A stretch of 64,000 bases of DNA from Clostridium sp. OS1-26 (GCF_030915445.1 NZ_CP133264.1:3100001-3164000); one strand, 5' to 3'; numbered from the stretch's first letter, positions 34,791 to 44,775 are shown. Numbers and translations: made by a program. The notes: generated by a model not told the origin, from the sequence alone.

Positions 34791-35939
34791 TTAGTTAAAT
34801 GAATCTGTTACGTTGCTCCCCAAGTTAGTAGATATATTATTAATTTTTTTTAATAATCTTTCTTTGTCATTTCCACTTAGAGGGGTTGGACAATAATTGT
34901 TAGTGTATTTTACCGAAGAAATACTAAAAGGAATAACTCTTATATCATATTTTACAAGCTTGTTATCATTAAAAGAAAATTTAGTTTGAAGTACAAAAGT
35001 ATCTTTATCAGAAGGATTAGAGTTTCCTCCAAAACAAAAGTTACCTAGACTATAGCATATAATTTTATCCTTATATCTTTCCAGCCCCTGAATTACATGT
35101 GGATGATGCCCAATTATCAAATCCGCTCCTTGATCAATAGCATAATGAGCAATGCTTTTCTGAGTGGAGTTTGGATAATAACTTCCTTCTTCTCCCCAAT
35201 GGAAATTAATTACCACAATACAACCTTGACCTTTCAACTCTTTTATATCTTGTTTTAATTTATCCATAAACTTATCATTATTGCTCCAACCTTGATAACC
35301 TAAAAATCCAAACCTAACTCCTTTTACTTCTTTTATCCATTTACTATCTTCTCCAAAATAGTTAACATTGTATTGCTTAAGTGTTCCTATAGTATCATTA
35401 AAACCTTTATCTAAAAAATCATGAATATGATTATTGGATATATTTACACCTTCAATAGATCCAAGATTTAAAGCTTTTGCAAACTCAGGTGGCGCTTTAA
35501 ATGTAAAAGTTTTATCAGCTCTAGCTTTAGCGTTGGTAAAAGTAGTTTCTAGATTTACAATGGTTATGTCATCCTTCTCAAAAATTGGAACAGCATTTTT
35601 AAATAGATAAGAATAATCATTATTATTTTTTCTAACCGTAGTAAGAAGAGAGGTGTTCACATCAAATCTTGGATCAGTTCCAATAGTGCAATCTCCAGCA
35701 CTGCTTAATAGAACTTCTACATTTGAACTAGTTTTTTGAGAGCCTTCGCTATTCTTAGAACTTTCAATACTTATCTTTTTTATTTCTTGCGCCTTAGACT
35801 TAGAAGCATTTAATTTTATATTTTTTTCTATAAAGTTAATAACTTTAACTGCAGAAAAGAATACTATCAGAATGGAAGATAAACATAATATAATTGCAAA
35901 AATTCTTTTCTTAAATCTTTTTTTACCATTTTTTCTCAT
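34791..35939 (-). CDS. CapA-family membrane-anchored protein
   Basis: The chosen ATG, preceded by GAGGTG, gives 382 residues; a longer frame adds 17 residues without a ribosome site. An N-terminal membrane helix (residues 12-35) is followed by a CapA metallophosphatase-like domain: SAGDCTIGTDPRFD, VNLETTFT, ANNHIHDF-like SNNHIHDF, VVINFHWGEEGSYYPN and IIGHHPHVIQGLE. CapA proteins take part in poly-gamma-glutamate capsule synthesis or anchoring, but many lone CapA proteins have other unknown roles. No capBC genes are present here. Confidence 0.85.
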   Translation of the reverse strand: MRKNGKKRFKKRIFAIILCLSSILIVFFSAVKVINFIEKNIKLNASKSKAQEIKKISIESSKNSEGSQKTSSNVEVLLSSAGDCTIGTDPRFDVNTSLLTTVRKNNNDYSYLFKNAVPIFEKDDITIVNLETTFTNAKARADKTFTFKAPPEFAKALNLGSIEGVNISNNHIHDFLDKGFNDTIGTLKQYNVNYFGEDSKWIKEVKGVRFGFLGYQGWSNNDKFMDKLKQDIKELKGQGCIVVINFHWGEEGSYYPNSTQKSIAHYAIDQGADLIIGHHPHVIQGLERYKDKIICYSLGNFCFGGNSNPSDKDTFVLQTKFSFNDNKLVKYDIRVIPFSISSVKYTNNYCPTPLSGNDKERLLKKINNISTNLGSNVTDSFN

Positions 35940-36088
35940 ATCGCACCTCATATATTTTACAATTGTCTCTTTCATTAAAATACTCTTCAAAAATCTTACT
36001 AGTTATAAAATTTCTGAAGAGCATTTATTGTATGATTATTTTAAAGTAATGACATTAGTTATGAACATCCTTTTATTGTCTTCTGTTA

Positions 36089-37138
36089 CTACACGAGAAA
36101 GTAACATTTTTTGCTAGATGGGCTCCATTTAATAGAATCAGAAATATCCTGCATATCTGGTGATAGCTGAGTAATCTTTTTTGTTTCAACATCAGACACA
36201 AATAGACCATTCTTGCCACGTTCTCCAGAAGTCACTGTATAAGCAATATTCTTTTGATTAGGAGACCAGCTAGTACCAAAGATTTGTATTCCTTCAGCTA
36301 AGCTTGCTTTTTCATTCCCGTCCAAATCTGTAATAAGCAATGTCATTTTTGTTTCACCTGTTCTTTTCACCATAGCAAATTGCGTATTATCTGGAGAAGG
36401 AATAAGCCATAGTACATTTTCTTTTAATGTTTTTGTTTGTTTTGTACTCAAATCATACACAAACATTTTTCCATCAATAGTATAATACACTTTACTTCCA
36501 ACCTTTGATACATTACTAACATTTTTCGCCTTTGTATCTACAATTTCAGTTGCTTTACCATTTACATCAGTTAAATATATTTTACCTTCCATAGTACGAT
36601 AAATCACATGTTCGTTGTCTGCCCAGGTTCCTTCAAAGCTAAATATGTTGTTTTCATCCGTAACCTTGATACTTTTATTACCACCGGGAGTTGTAACAAA
36701 TCCTGTAGCTGCTAAGTCTATATTTTGCACTCTGTTATAAAAAATATATTTCTTGTCTTGTGAAAACTGAGCGTTTCCATGATTAAAGGCTTCTCCACAA
36801 AGTAATTTTTCACTTTTATCCTTTAAATCATATAGATAAATATTCTGATTATATGTCTTTGTGCTGTCATCTAATTCAGAACTTTTCCCAAGATTAATAT
36901 TATCTTTAACAATTAATATCTTATCTTCATTTAGCCAATCCATGCTTCTTATATTTTCATAACGATCTATCTTTTCTAGAGCAATTGTATTATAAAGTTC
37001 TTTATTTGAACTTGATATAACCTTTATTTGCTTTTTACTATTTGTTTCACTTGCATTTGCTTGTCGAAGTGTACATCCTGCAGAACTAGCAATACACACT
37101 ACACTTATTGCTATTAAAATCAATTTCTTTCTGAACAC
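36089..37138 (-). CDS. TolB-like beta-propeller lipoprotein
   Basis: This 349-residue protein has lipobox SAGC (Cys about 22). The mature part contains repeated propeller strands: SMDWLNEDKILIV, QFSQDKKYIFYN, FEGTWADNEHVIYR, LIPSPDNTQFAMV, TSWSPNQKNIAYTV and SIKWSPSSKKCYF. It lies 87 bp after a sensor kinase gene on the same strand and is probably in that operon. An accessory sensor role for the kinase is plausible but inferred. Confidence 0.8.
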   Translation of the reverse strand: MFRKKLILIAISVVCIASSAGCTLRQANASETNSKKQIKVISSSNKELYNTIALEKIDRYENIRSMDWLNEDKILIVKDNINLGKSSELDDSTKTYNQNIYLYDLKDKSEKLLCGEAFNHGNAQFSQDKKYIFYNRVQNIDLAATGFVTTPGGNKSIKVTDENNIFSFEGTWADNEHVIYRTMEGKIYLTDVNGKATEIVDTKAKNVSNVSKVGSKVYYTIDGKMFVYDLSTKQTKTLKENVLWLIPSPDNTQFAMVKRTGETKMTLLITDLDGNEKASLAEGIQIFGTSWSPNQKNIAYTVTSGERGKNGLFVSDVETKKITQLSPDMQDISDSIKWSPSSKKCYFLV

Positions 37139-37225
37139 AATTTATTCCCTCCTCTTTCATTTGATTATATAATATAAAATATTTATTTCTAAAATATTTA
37201 CGTTTGTTTCTAAAATGTAAACTTT

Positions 37226-38683
37226 TCATACACTAAGAGGAAATAAAATTAAAAAAGTAGTTCCTTTTTCTTCTTTATCCATTATATTAATAGTTCCATG
37301 CTGCTTTTCTACTAAATCCTTTACGAGAGATAAACCCAGCCCTGTGCCCCCAGATTGCCTGGACCGATCTTTATTTACAGTATAAAAAGGTTCAAATACT
37401 TTTTCTCTCATTTCTTTTGGAATACCAATTCCAGTATCCTTTATTTCAATGCCCACCTTGTCATTTTCTATATAACTTTTTACAAAGATTTTTCCGTTAG
37501 ACTCATTGTATTTAATAGCATTATCAAGAAGATTAGTAATCACTTGGGTGAAACCTTCTCTATCAGCCAAAATGTTAGCACTCTGTAAATCAGTATATAA
37601 GTCTAGTCCAAACTTTTCTGCTTTTCCTTTCATACGCTCACATATATCCTTTAATATATCCTTTACCTCAATTCTTTCTGAGTTAAATTCAAAATCAAAC
37701 TTCTCTAAAGAGGCTAGATGTAAGGTTTTTTCTACCATATCACATAAACGCTGAGTTTCTTTGCCTATATTCACTTTTGCATCATTGATAAACCCAGGAT
37801 CATCTGAATACTTTTCTATTAAATCTACATAAGCTTTAATTACTGTAAGAGGCGTTTTAAATTCATGAGTTATGTTACCTATAAAATGCTTTTGCTGTTT
37901 TTCAAGAAGTTTTAATTTTTCCACAGCTAATTTAAGCTTTTCCTGTTCAATTTTCATATTGGTAATGTTTTTTTCAATTTGATTACTCATATAATAAATA
38001 CCTTCACTTAATTCACCAAGTTCATCTTTTCTTTTCAGGGTAATAATTGAATTGTATTGTCCTAATCTAATTTTGTCTGATGATTTTTTTAATTTTAAAA
38101 TTCCATCTGCTAATCGGTTAAAATAAAAGTATCCTATAATAAAACTCAAAACGAATATAATAGTTCCTATATTATAAAAAAGTCTTTTGATATTGTTATA
38201 AAAATCAATACTATCTTTCAAAGAATAATTAAACCGTACAACTCCTATTTGTTTATCTTCAATATAAAGAGGAGACAAGTAACAAAGAGAACTTTCTACA
38301 ATTTCATAAGCAGTTTTACCTTTTAATGCATATTTCAGTGTGTCCTTTGCATCTGATATATTTGCTAGTGGTACAGAATTACCTATTTCTTTTCCCTCAG
38401 TATCATATAAAATTACATGCATACCACTTGTAATTGACAACTGCCTCGAAAGTTCCTGACCATTCTTATGTAAAAACTCCTTCACTTCTAGAGAATTCTC
38501 TGTAAGATAACTTTGTCTTAAATATAAATTTGCAATTTTACTCTGCTGATCTAGAAAATCTTCATAATGCTTTTGCTGATTATTTTTAATTCCTCGCAAT
38601 ACCAATATACTTAAGATGCTCACTGTTAATAGTAGAAGTATAGCTAAAAACATACTTGATTTTAATTTAATACTAACCCTCAT
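37226..38683 (-). CDS. Sensor histidine kinase with HAMP domain
   Basis: About 485 residues: two membrane helices around a roughly 130-residue extracellular sensor, a HAMP linker (ADGILKLKKSSDKIRLGQYN), a HisKA box QKHFIGNITHEFKTPLTVIK and a complete HATPase (LLDNAIKYNESNG, DTGIGIPKEM, GGTGLGLSLVKDLVEKQHG). It is of the PhoR/BaeS type. The start taken is the ATG at 38683 with GGTGAT upstream; a TTG four codons earlier is possible. It overlaps the regulator gene by 11 bp with this start. Confidence 0.9.
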   Translation of the reverse strand: MRVSIKLKSSMFLAILLLLTVSILSILVLRGIKNNQQKHYEDFLDQQSKIANLYLRQSYLTENSLEVKEFLHKNGQELSRQLSITSGMHVILYDTEGKEIGNSVPLANISDAKDTLKYALKGKTAYEIVESSLCYLSPLYIEDKQIGVVRFNYSLKDSIDFYNNIKRLFYNIGTIIFVLSFIIGYFYFNRLADGILKLKKSSDKIRLGQYNSIITLKRKDELGELSEGIYYMSNQIEKNITNMKIEQEKLKLAVEKLKLLEKQQKHFIGNITHEFKTPLTVIKAYVDLIEKYSDDPGFINDAKVNIGKETQRLCDMVEKTLHLASLEKFDFEFNSERIEVKDILKDICERMKGKAEKFGLDLYTDLQSANILADREGFTQVITNLLDNAIKYNESNGKIFVKSYIENDKVGIEIKDTGIGIPKEMREKVFEPFYTVNKDRSRQSGGTGLGLSLVKDLVEKQHGTINIMDKEEKGTTFLILFPLSV

Positions 38684-39368
38684 AGAAATCACCAATAGCT
38701 TTATATCCTACTCCATGAACTGTTTGAATTATAGTTTCATAAGGTGTTCCTAGTTTTTGTCTAAGTCTTCGAATGTGAATATCTACCGTACGTGTACCTC
38801 CAATATACTCCATCCCCCATACCAAATCTAATAATTCATCTCTGCTGTATACTCTTTCAGTATGTGAAATTAAAAGCGCTAACAAATCAAACTCTTTTGG
38901 GGTTAAATCCAAAAGCTGATCATGAAGAAATACTTTTCTATGTTCCAAAATCATCTTTAGTTCTTTAATTTCTAATTTTTGTGTTTGATGTTCACTTGAA
39001 TTTTTCTGAAGTCTTCTAAAGAGGGAGTTTACCCTTGCACCTAACTCACGTATATCAAAAGGCTTTGTAATATAATCGTCTGCTCCTAACTGCAATCCTA
39101 GCACCTTATCAACAATATCATTCTTTGCTGTAAGCAAGATTATTCCTAATTCTCCTTTGTTATATAACTGCTTACATACTTCAAAACCATTCATTTTAGG
39201 CATCATTACATCTAAAATTATCACATTAGGCTGAAAAGTATTAATTTTTTTTAATGCTTCTTCTCCATCATAAGCGACCTCAACAGTATAACCTTCTCTT
39301 CTAAAATCATATGCAATTACATCAGCAATACTTCTTTCATCATCAACTACTAATATTTTTTTATCCAT
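38673..39368 (-). CDS. OmpR-family response regulator
   Basis: This 231-residue protein has a receiver domain with DDERS, the phospho-acceptor in VIILDVMMPKMNGF, LLTAKND and ITKPFDI, then an OmpR winged helix (LTPKEFDLLALLISH, RTVDIHIRRLRQKLG, VHGVGYKAIG). It is transcribed ahead of the kinase and the propeller lipoprotein as one unit. Targets are not evident; the nearby CapA and lipoprotein genes on the same strand are candidates. Confidence 0.92.
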   Translation of the reverse strand: MDKKILVVDDERSIADVIAYDFRREGYTVEVAYDGEEALKKINTFQPNVIILDVMMPKMNGFEVCKQLYNKGELGIILLTAKNDIVDKVLGLQLGADDYITKPFDIRELGARVNSLFRRLQKNSSEHQTQKLEIKELKMILEHRKVFLHDQLLDLTPKEFDLLALLISHTERVYSRDELLDLVWGMEYIGGTRTVDIHIRRLRQKLGTPYETIIQTVHGVGYKAIGDFYEG

Positions 39369-39608
39369 GCTTTCACCTACTTCTTATATGATATAAATTA
39401 GTTAATTCAAATTGATTTTATTTAAACTTAGTTACTAAATAAAATTTTATCACTTATGAGATATAAACTTAAGATATAAATTTATAACTATTTTAATTTT
39501 ATTAGTAAGCATTGGAATTTCCAAAGCGTGATTTATTATATTTATAGCAGCAGAGAAAAGACTTCAGGAAATAAACTTAACCAAAGAAAATCAATAATTT
39601 TTATTATT
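39369..39608. other. Upstream region of the response-regulator operon
   Basis: This is AT-rich leader DNA with no recognisable gene. The promoter for the minus-strand operon must lie here, but I cannot pick one confidently among many TATA-like strings. Confidence 0.3.
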
Positions 39609-39694
39609 GTTACATCACAATATTCTTATATTGTAAAACTAACAAGTCCTACACTCTTGTTTAAAAGAATGTAGGACTATTTATTGCTACAATA
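39609..39694 (+). repeat. Dispersed 86-bp hairpin repeat, copy 2
   Basis: It is closely similar to 23700-23785. The same stem AGTCCTACA/TGTAGGACT is kept, and it lies just past the 3' end of the minus-strand mocR gene, where it can terminate it. Confidence 0.75.
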
Positions 39695-39711
39695 GTAACC
39701 TGAGCCGTTTT

Positions 39712-41130
39712 TTATATTATTAGCGGACTTATATTTTTTTCATCATTTGATTCAGATAAGATATTTTTTAATATGCATAATCCTTTTTCTAATTCACTAG
39801 AATCAGCAGATGAGGAAAGTGATACACGTAAAAATTGTTGTCCCTCATAATTTCCAACTAAAAAGCGATCGGAATGATAAATATGAATTCCCTGTGCTAA
39901 AGCGTTTTTCTCAAATTGATTTGCATTAAACTTTTGCTTTAATGGAAGCCAATGAAAAAAGCTTACAGGATTTTCATTTGGGTTTTCTACTTTAAAATAC
40001 TTTTTATAAATTTGATTCCGCTCTTTTGAAATTGATATTTTATCTTCAACTATTTTGTCTGCCATTCCAGTATTGATCATTTCAGCGATAACCTCTGCGT
40101 TTAGTGCAGAAGTTTTTATATTTATGCTATATATTCCCCGGGTTATATTTGCGGAATATTTTTCAGGATATACTATAAAGGATACCCGTATTCCCGAACA
40201 TAAAGATTTTGAAATGCTGCTGATATAAATGGACTGTTCAGGTACAAAAGAAGTAATAGGAAGATAACTTTGTGGGGCAAGAAAATAATAAATGTCATCT
40301 TCTATTAAGATAAGATTATTCTTTTTTATAACTTCTGCGAGTTCCTGTCTGCGCTCCATATTCATCAAAATCCCTGTAGGGTTATCACAAGAAGGCATAA
40401 GATATACACCTTGTATGTTATTTAGTTTGCATTGAGCATCCAATTCCTCCGGTTTCATTCCTAAAAGGTCTCCCTTTATTGGAACTAATTGAATGTTTAG
40501 CATATTTGCCAGTCCAATAAAATTAGGATAGGTGTACATATCAACTGCAATTTTATCTCCTGAGCGAAAAAGAGAAATTAAGGTGACTGCAAGGGAGTTT
40601 TGAGCACCAGACGTAATCGCAATATTTTCAATATTTGCATCTATATTATATTTTTGCAACCATTTTTTAGCAGAGAGCTTATGATATGGAGTACCTAACG
40701 GGTGACCATAGTCTAATAACTTTTCTAAATATCCTTTTGATAAGATATTTTTTACTGTCTCTGCTACAATAGAGTTGGTTTGGTCAAAAGGTTTTATAAG
40801 GCCCATTTCTATGTAGCTATTCTCTGTTCTGCTATCTGTTATTGAGATTGCTGCACCTGCATTTGGTGAAACAAAAGTTCCTTTTCCTGTTGTAGCATAA
40901 ATTAATCCTTTTAATTCACATATTTTAAATGCCCTTGTTATAGTGCTAAGATTAATATCCAAATAATCCGCCAGCTCTCGTTGAGGTGGCAATTTTGTGT
41001 TTGGGGCAAGATAGCCATTTATAATATCATATTCTAATAAATTCGCAATTGAAAGATATAGTGGTGTTGTAAGTTGGGTTTTATCAGGTTTCCATGTCAT
41101 TGGATAACCATCAAAAGAATTTACTGGCAT
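39712..41130 (-). CDS. MocR-family regulator (GntR HTH plus aminotransferase domain)
   Basis: In this 472-residue protein, residues 20-90 are a GntR winged helix (TPLYLSIANLLEYDIINGYL, LPPQRELADYLDINLSTITR). The aminotransferase part includes ITSGAQNSLAVTLISLF, MPSCDNPTGILMNMERRQEL, LIEDDIYYFL and the PLP lysine in ISSISKSLCSG. It differs from the PdxR-like protein at 2.2 kb. Two nearby genes (quinone reductase and phzF) share a duplicated promoter with a palindrome, which makes them its likely regulon. Confidence 0.88.
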   Translation of the reverse strand: MPVNSFDGYPMTWKPDKTQLTTPLYLSIANLLEYDIINGYLAPNTKLPPQRELADYLDINLSTITRAFKICELKGLIYATTGKGTFVSPNAGAAISITDSRTENSYIEMGLIKPFDQTNSIVAETVKNILSKGYLEKLLDYGHPLGTPYHKLSAKKWLQKYNIDANIENIAITSGAQNSLAVTLISLFRSGDKIAVDMYTYPNFIGLANMLNIQLVPIKGDLLGMKPEELDAQCKLNNIQGVYLMPSCDNPTGILMNMERRQELAEVIKKNNLILIEDDIYYFLAPQSYLPITSFVPEQSIYISSISKSLCSGIRVSFIVYPEKYSANITRGIYSINIKTSALNAEVIAEMINTGMADKIVEDKISISKERNQIYKKYFKVENPNENPVSFFHWLPLKQKFNANQFEKNALAQGIHIYHSDRFLVGNYEGQQFLRVSLSSSADSSELEKGLCILKNILSESNDEKNISPLII

Positions 41131-41189
41131 ATAGACCTCCTAATGTTTCTCTAGAGTTTGTAAAGATTATTAATTCTTGCGTTTCCTAA

Positions 41190-41243
41190 AATTGTATTAC
41201 ATACAATTATAGCATTGAGTTCATACAATTACAATGATATAAT
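41190..41243 (+). promoter_or_regulatory. Promoter/operator of the quinone reductase gene
   Basis: AATTGTA-TTACA-TACAATT (41190-41208) is followed by TTGAGT (41215-41220), 17 bp and TATAAT (41238-41243). An 80-bp segment including this is repeated before phzF. Confidence 0.75.
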
Positions 41244-41387
41244 TTGCTTAATATATATATTATATGTAAATGTGATAAACAATATGTAATCTCAAATATA
41301 TACTAAACTTGCCTTTAAATAAAAATTTTATGAAAATGAGAAAATATTTAAAGAAAATATTAATTATTAAGGTAGGAGGAAATATAG

Positions 41388-42368
41388 ATGAAAACTATTC
41401 AAATATCAAAGTTTGGTGAACCTGAAGTCTTGAAATGCGTAGAAGTCGATGAACCTATCCCATCTGTAAATGAAGTTCGTGTAAGATTATTTGCTGCAGG
41501 TGTCAATCCTAATGAAACCTATATTCGTACTGGCACGTATTCTTTTTATATTCCTAAGTTGCCGTACATACCTGGGTTTGATGGAGCTGGAGTTGTAGAT
41601 TCAATAGGCGATGGGGTAGAGCACCTCAAAATAGGAGACCGCGTTTTTGTAGCTGCATTGCTTGCAAAGCGGAATACTGGAACATATGCACAGAAGGTAG
41701 TTTGTGATGCGAATGCTGTCCATAGATTACCTGAGTCAATATCATATCAGGAAGGCGCATCCCTCGGAATTCCAGCATTAACTGCTTATCGAGCACTGTT
41801 TCAGAGAGCAAAGATCAAAGCTGGCGAGACTGTTTTGATTCACGGTGCAAGCGGTGGTGTTGGTTTGTTGGCAGTACAAATGGCTAAAGGAATCGGAGCA
41901 ATGGTAATTGGAACAGCAAGTACAGAAGAGGGAAAGTCTTTGGTGAAAGCTTCAGGAGCAACACATGTACTCGACCACATAACTGAAGATTCCATAAGTA
42001 AAATAACTTCCATAACAAAAGATAAAGGGCCAGATGTTATTATCGAGTTTTTGGCAAATGTGAACTTAGAGAATGATCTAAAGATGATTGCACCATATGG
42101 TCGTATCGTTGTGGTTGGCAACCGAGGGAGTATCGAAATCAATCCGAGATTGTCAATGATCAAAGAATGTGATGTTTTAGGTATGGCTCTTTGGAATGCG
42201 CAGCCCGATGAGTATAATGAGAGTTTATATGCTATTAAGGCCTTCCTAGAATCTGGTATTTTGCAACCAGAAGTCGGGCATGAGTTACCCTTAGAGGATG
42301 CTGCGAAAGCACATGAACAGATAATAAATAAAAAAGCACATGGGAAGATGATACTTTCTATTGATTAA
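41388..42368 (+). CDS. NADPH:quinone oxidoreductase-like (MDR family)
   Basis: This 326-residue protein of the medium-chain dehydrogenase family lacks zinc ligands. It has AAGVNPNETYIRTGTY, PYIPGFDGAGVVDSIGDGV (near 58-76) and the nucleotide-binding loop HGASGGVGLLAVQMAKGIGA (near 148-167). This is the QOR/zeta-crystallin type that reduces quinones or activated alkenes with NADPH. Control by the adjacent divergent MocR through the palindromic promoter is inferred. GGAGG precedes the ATG. Confidence 0.88.
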   Translation: MKTIQISKFGEPEVLKCVEVDEPIPSVNEVRVRLFAAGVNPNETYIRTGTYSFYIPKLPYIPGFDGAGVVDSIGDGVEHLKIGDRVFVAALLAKRNTGTYAQKVVCDANAVHRLPESISYQEGASLGIPALTAYRALFQRAKIKAGETVLIHGASGGVGLLAVQMAKGIGAMVIGTASTEEGKSLVKASGATHVLDHITEDSISKITSITKDKGPDVIIEFLANVNLENDLKMIAPYGRIVVVGNRGSIEINPRLSMIKECDVLGMALWNAQPDEYNESLYAIKAFLESGILQPEVGHELPLEDAAKAHEQIINKKAHGKMILSID

Positions 42369-42383
42369 ACAGTAGAATAATAG

Positions 42384-42412
42384 AGCAGGCTTTAAGTAGT
42401 CTGCTTATTTTT
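42384..42412 (+). terminator. Terminator of the quinone reductase gene
   Basis: AGCAG and CTGCT form a short stem with a partly paired 12-nt loop, followed by TATTTTT. Confidence 0.55.
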
Positions 42413-42445
42413 AAATACAGGAAATACTTTGATTATAAAATAATC

Positions 42446-42505
42446 AAGCCATCCTTTACTGATGCTTTCGCTAAAAAATGCAAAAATGTCAGCAAAGAAT
42501 GGCTT
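42446..42505 (-). terminator. Terminator of ilvE
   Basis: AAGCCAT-CTTT-CTGA pairs with TCAG-AAAG-ATGGCTT (two mismatched positions). Read on the minus strand it is followed by a T-rich tail. Confidence 0.6.
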
Positions 42506-42538
42506 AAATATAAAAACAAGAATTCTGTTTATAAACCG

Positions 42539-43564
42539 TTATTTAACTTCTACTACCCATCCTTCTGGAGCCTGTACATCTCCGAATTGGATTCCATAAA
42601 GGGTATCATAAAGTTTTTTAGTTACAGGGCCTACTTCTGTTTCACTGTGGAATACATGTAAAGTTTCTTTATATTCTATTCCGCCAATTGGAGTTATTAC
42701 TGCAGCAGTTCCGCAGGCACCAGCTTCCTTAAACTCATCTAGGTTATCAACTAAAACATCTCTTTCTTCAACTTCCATATTTAAATATTCTTTTGCAATA
42801 TATAATAAAGAGTACTTAGTTATACTTGGAAGAATTGATGGAGATTTTGGAGTAACAAATTTGTTATCCTTTGTTATTCCAAAGAAGTTAGCTGCTCCAA
42901 CTTCTTCTATCTTAGTATGAGTAGCAGGATCAAGGTATATACAGTCAGCAAATCCTTTTTTCACTGCTAATTCATGTGGATAAAGACTTCCAGCATAGTT
43001 ACCTCCAACTTTTGCTGCACCTGTTCCATATGGAGCGGCTCTGTCATATTCAGCTATAGTGAAGTTTACAGGATTCATACCGCCTTTAAAATAAGGACCT
43101 ACAGGTATACAGAATACGCAGAATATATATTCTGGAGCAGGTTTAACACCAACGTTATCTCCAACACCGATTACAAAAGGTCTAAGATAAAGAGTTGCTC
43201 CAGTGCCATAAGGTGGAACATAATGTTCATTTGCCTTAACAACTTTGACACAAGCATCTACAAACTTTTCTACTGGAACTTCTGGCATTAAGATACGTCT
43301 GCAGCTGTCCTGCATACGTTTTCCATTGCTATCTGGTCTAAAAAGTTGAATTTTACCATCTTTTGTACGATAAGCCTTTAGGCCTTCAAAACACTGTTGA
43401 CCATAATGAAGAGCAGTGGAAGCTTCACTTATACTAAGCATGTTATCTTCAACTAATTGTCCGTCGTCCCATTTTCCATCTTTCCATTTTGAAATATAAC
43501 GGAAATCTGTTTTGATATAATTAAATCCTAAGCTGTTCCAATCGATATTTACTTCTTTAGCCAT
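42539..43564 (-). CDS. ilvE: Branched-chain amino acid aminotransferase
   Basis: About 341 residues of the BCAT class IV fold: [30 protein letters not shown], the PLP lysine region [19 protein letters not shown], then [11 protein letters not shown] and [17 protein letters not shown]. It transfers the amino group of Val, Leu or Ile to 2-oxoglutarate. The ATG at 43564 has an ideal GGAGGTG; a TTG five codons upstream lies inside that ribosome site. It is alone, not in an ilv operon, and no leader attenuator was recognised. Confidence 0.93.
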   Translation of the reverse strand: MAKEVNIDWNSLGFNYIKTDFRYISKWKDGKWDDGQLVEDNMLSISEASTALHYGQQCFEGLKAYRTKDGKIQLFRPDSNGKRMQDSCRRILMPEVPVEKFVDACVKVVKANEHYVPPYGTGATLYLRPFVIGVGDNVGVKPAPEYIFCVFCIPVGPYFKGGMNPVNFTIAEYDRAAPYGTGAAKVGGNYAGSLYPHELAVKKGFADCIYLDPATHTKIEEVGAANFFGITKDNKFVTPKSPSILPSITKYSLLYIAKEYLNMEVEERDVLVDNLDEFKEAGACGTAAVITPIGGIEYKETLHVFHSETEVGPVTKKLYDTLYGIQFGDVQAPEGWVVEVK

Positions 43565-43680
43565 TAAAAGCACCTCCAAATAAAATTTGTTTTATTATAA
43601 TGACAAGTTTACCTTTTATTGTATGGAACACAATATAGTAATTATATTATATCATCATAAATGTATGGCTTCAATTGTGT

Positions 43681-43734
43681 AATTGTATTACATACAATTA
43701 TGATGTTGAAACCATATAATTACGATGATATAAT
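43681..43734 (+). promoter_or_regulatory. Promoter/operator of phzF
   Basis: AATTGTA-TTACA-TACAATT (43681-43699), TTGAAA (43706-43711), 17 bp, TATAAT (43729-43734). It is the duplicate of the quinone reductase promoter. The 180-bp leader to phzF contains no recognised element. Confidence 0.75.
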
Positions 43735-43913
43735 TTGTTTAACATATGTATTGTATGTAAAATCTTGCTTTGTGGAATTTAATGTGGTATATGCAAAGTA
43801 TTTTGTTGAAAACCTAGCCAGAACTTGTATTGCAGTAAAAAGAACTTTCCATTGGCATCCCGTGTGAGGTTGAAGCAGTTGTTTATTCTAGGAAGATAAA
43901 GGAGGAAATTAAA

Positions 43914-44687
43914 ATGAGACAATATGTAGTAGATGCTTTTTCAGACAAAGTATTTGGAGGAAACCCTGCAGCAGTATGTGTCATGGATGAGTGGCCTTCT
44001 GATGAGATCATGATAAAGATAACAATGGAAAACAATCTGTCAGAGACAGCTTTTGCCGTAAAAGAAGGATTAGATTATAAACTAAGGTGGTTTACTCCTG
44101 GTGGTGAGATTAATTTATGTGGACATGCAACTCTTGCAACGGCATACATTATTACTAAGTTTATTGAACCTAAAGCAACAGAAATTCGTTTCCAGACACT
44201 CAGTGGGTTGTTAACAGTTATAAAAAAAGGTGAGCTTTTTGAAATGGACTTTCCGTCTTACGAATTAAAAAAAGTAGACGTAACAGAGGCAATGGTAGAA
44301 GCCATTGGAGTCAGACCCTTAGAAGCATATATGGGAAGGGACTTACTTTGTATTCTTGGATCTGAAGAAGAAGTTAGAAATTTAAATCCAAATCAAGAAA
44401 AGATAAATGCACTAGATGGACTGCTTTTACAGGTCACAGCTCAGGGGAAAGAATTTGACTGTGTATCCAGATCATTTGCACCTAAATGTAATATACCAGA
44501 AGATCCTGTATGTGGTTCAGGACATTGCCACATCATTCCATTCTGGGCTAACAGGTTAGGAAAGAACGATTTGGTTGCATATCAAGCTTCGTCAAGAGGC
44601 GGCACATTATATTGTGAGTATCAGGGGGAGAGAGTAAAACTCAGTGGTAATGCAGCTTTATACTCCACTGCAGACATTAATTTTTAA
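43914..44687 (+). CDS. PhzF-family isomerase
   Basis: This 257-residue protein has the diaminopimelate-epimerase-like PhzF fold. The N-terminal half has VDAFSDKVFGGNPAAVCVMD and the catalytic Glu in NNLSETAFAV (E44), plus GGEINLCGHATLATAY. The C-terminal half has FAPKCNIPEDPVCGSGHCHI. Family members catalyse isomerisations or related proton transfers; only some act in phenazine synthesis. The shared promoter with the quinone reductase suggests a joint response, perhaps to an aromatic compound. Confidence 0.9.
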   Translation: MRQYVVDAFSDKVFGGNPAAVCVMDEWPSDEIMIKITMENNLSETAFAVKEGLDYKLRWFTPGGEINLCGHATLATAYIITKFIEPKATEIRFQTLSGLLTVIKKGELFEMDFPSYELKKVDVTEAMVEAIGVRPLEAYMGRDLLCILGSEEEVRNLNPNQEKINALDGLLLQVTAQGKEFDCVSRSFAPKCNIPEDPVCGSGHCHIIPFWANRLGKNDLVAYQASSRGGTLYCEYQGERVKLSGNAALYSTADINF

Positions 44688-44726
44688 TAAAAAATTTGGT
44701 GGTTAGGATTACTTTGGGCAATTACT

Positions 44727-44770
44727 ATTGTATCTATGCATATCTAATTTTAGATATGCATAGATACAAT
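44727..44770. terminator. 44-bp near-perfect palindrome (terminator-like)
   Basis: The arms (44727-44747 and 44750-44770) are 21 bases, perfectly complementary, with a TT centre. It sits between phzF and a convergent relic. It has no T-run. Confidence 0.6.
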
Positions 44771-44775
44771 CAGCA

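Noticed and set aside
34791-35939. CapA protein as part of a poly-gamma-glutamate capsule operon
   Set aside because: No CapB, CapC or depolymerase genes lie beside it; only lipoproteins and a two-component system are present.
43661-43867. Plus-strand open frame of 68 codons before phzF
   Set aside because: It covers the phzF promoter/operator and its leader, has no ribosome site, and its sequence is explained by the regulatory duplication.
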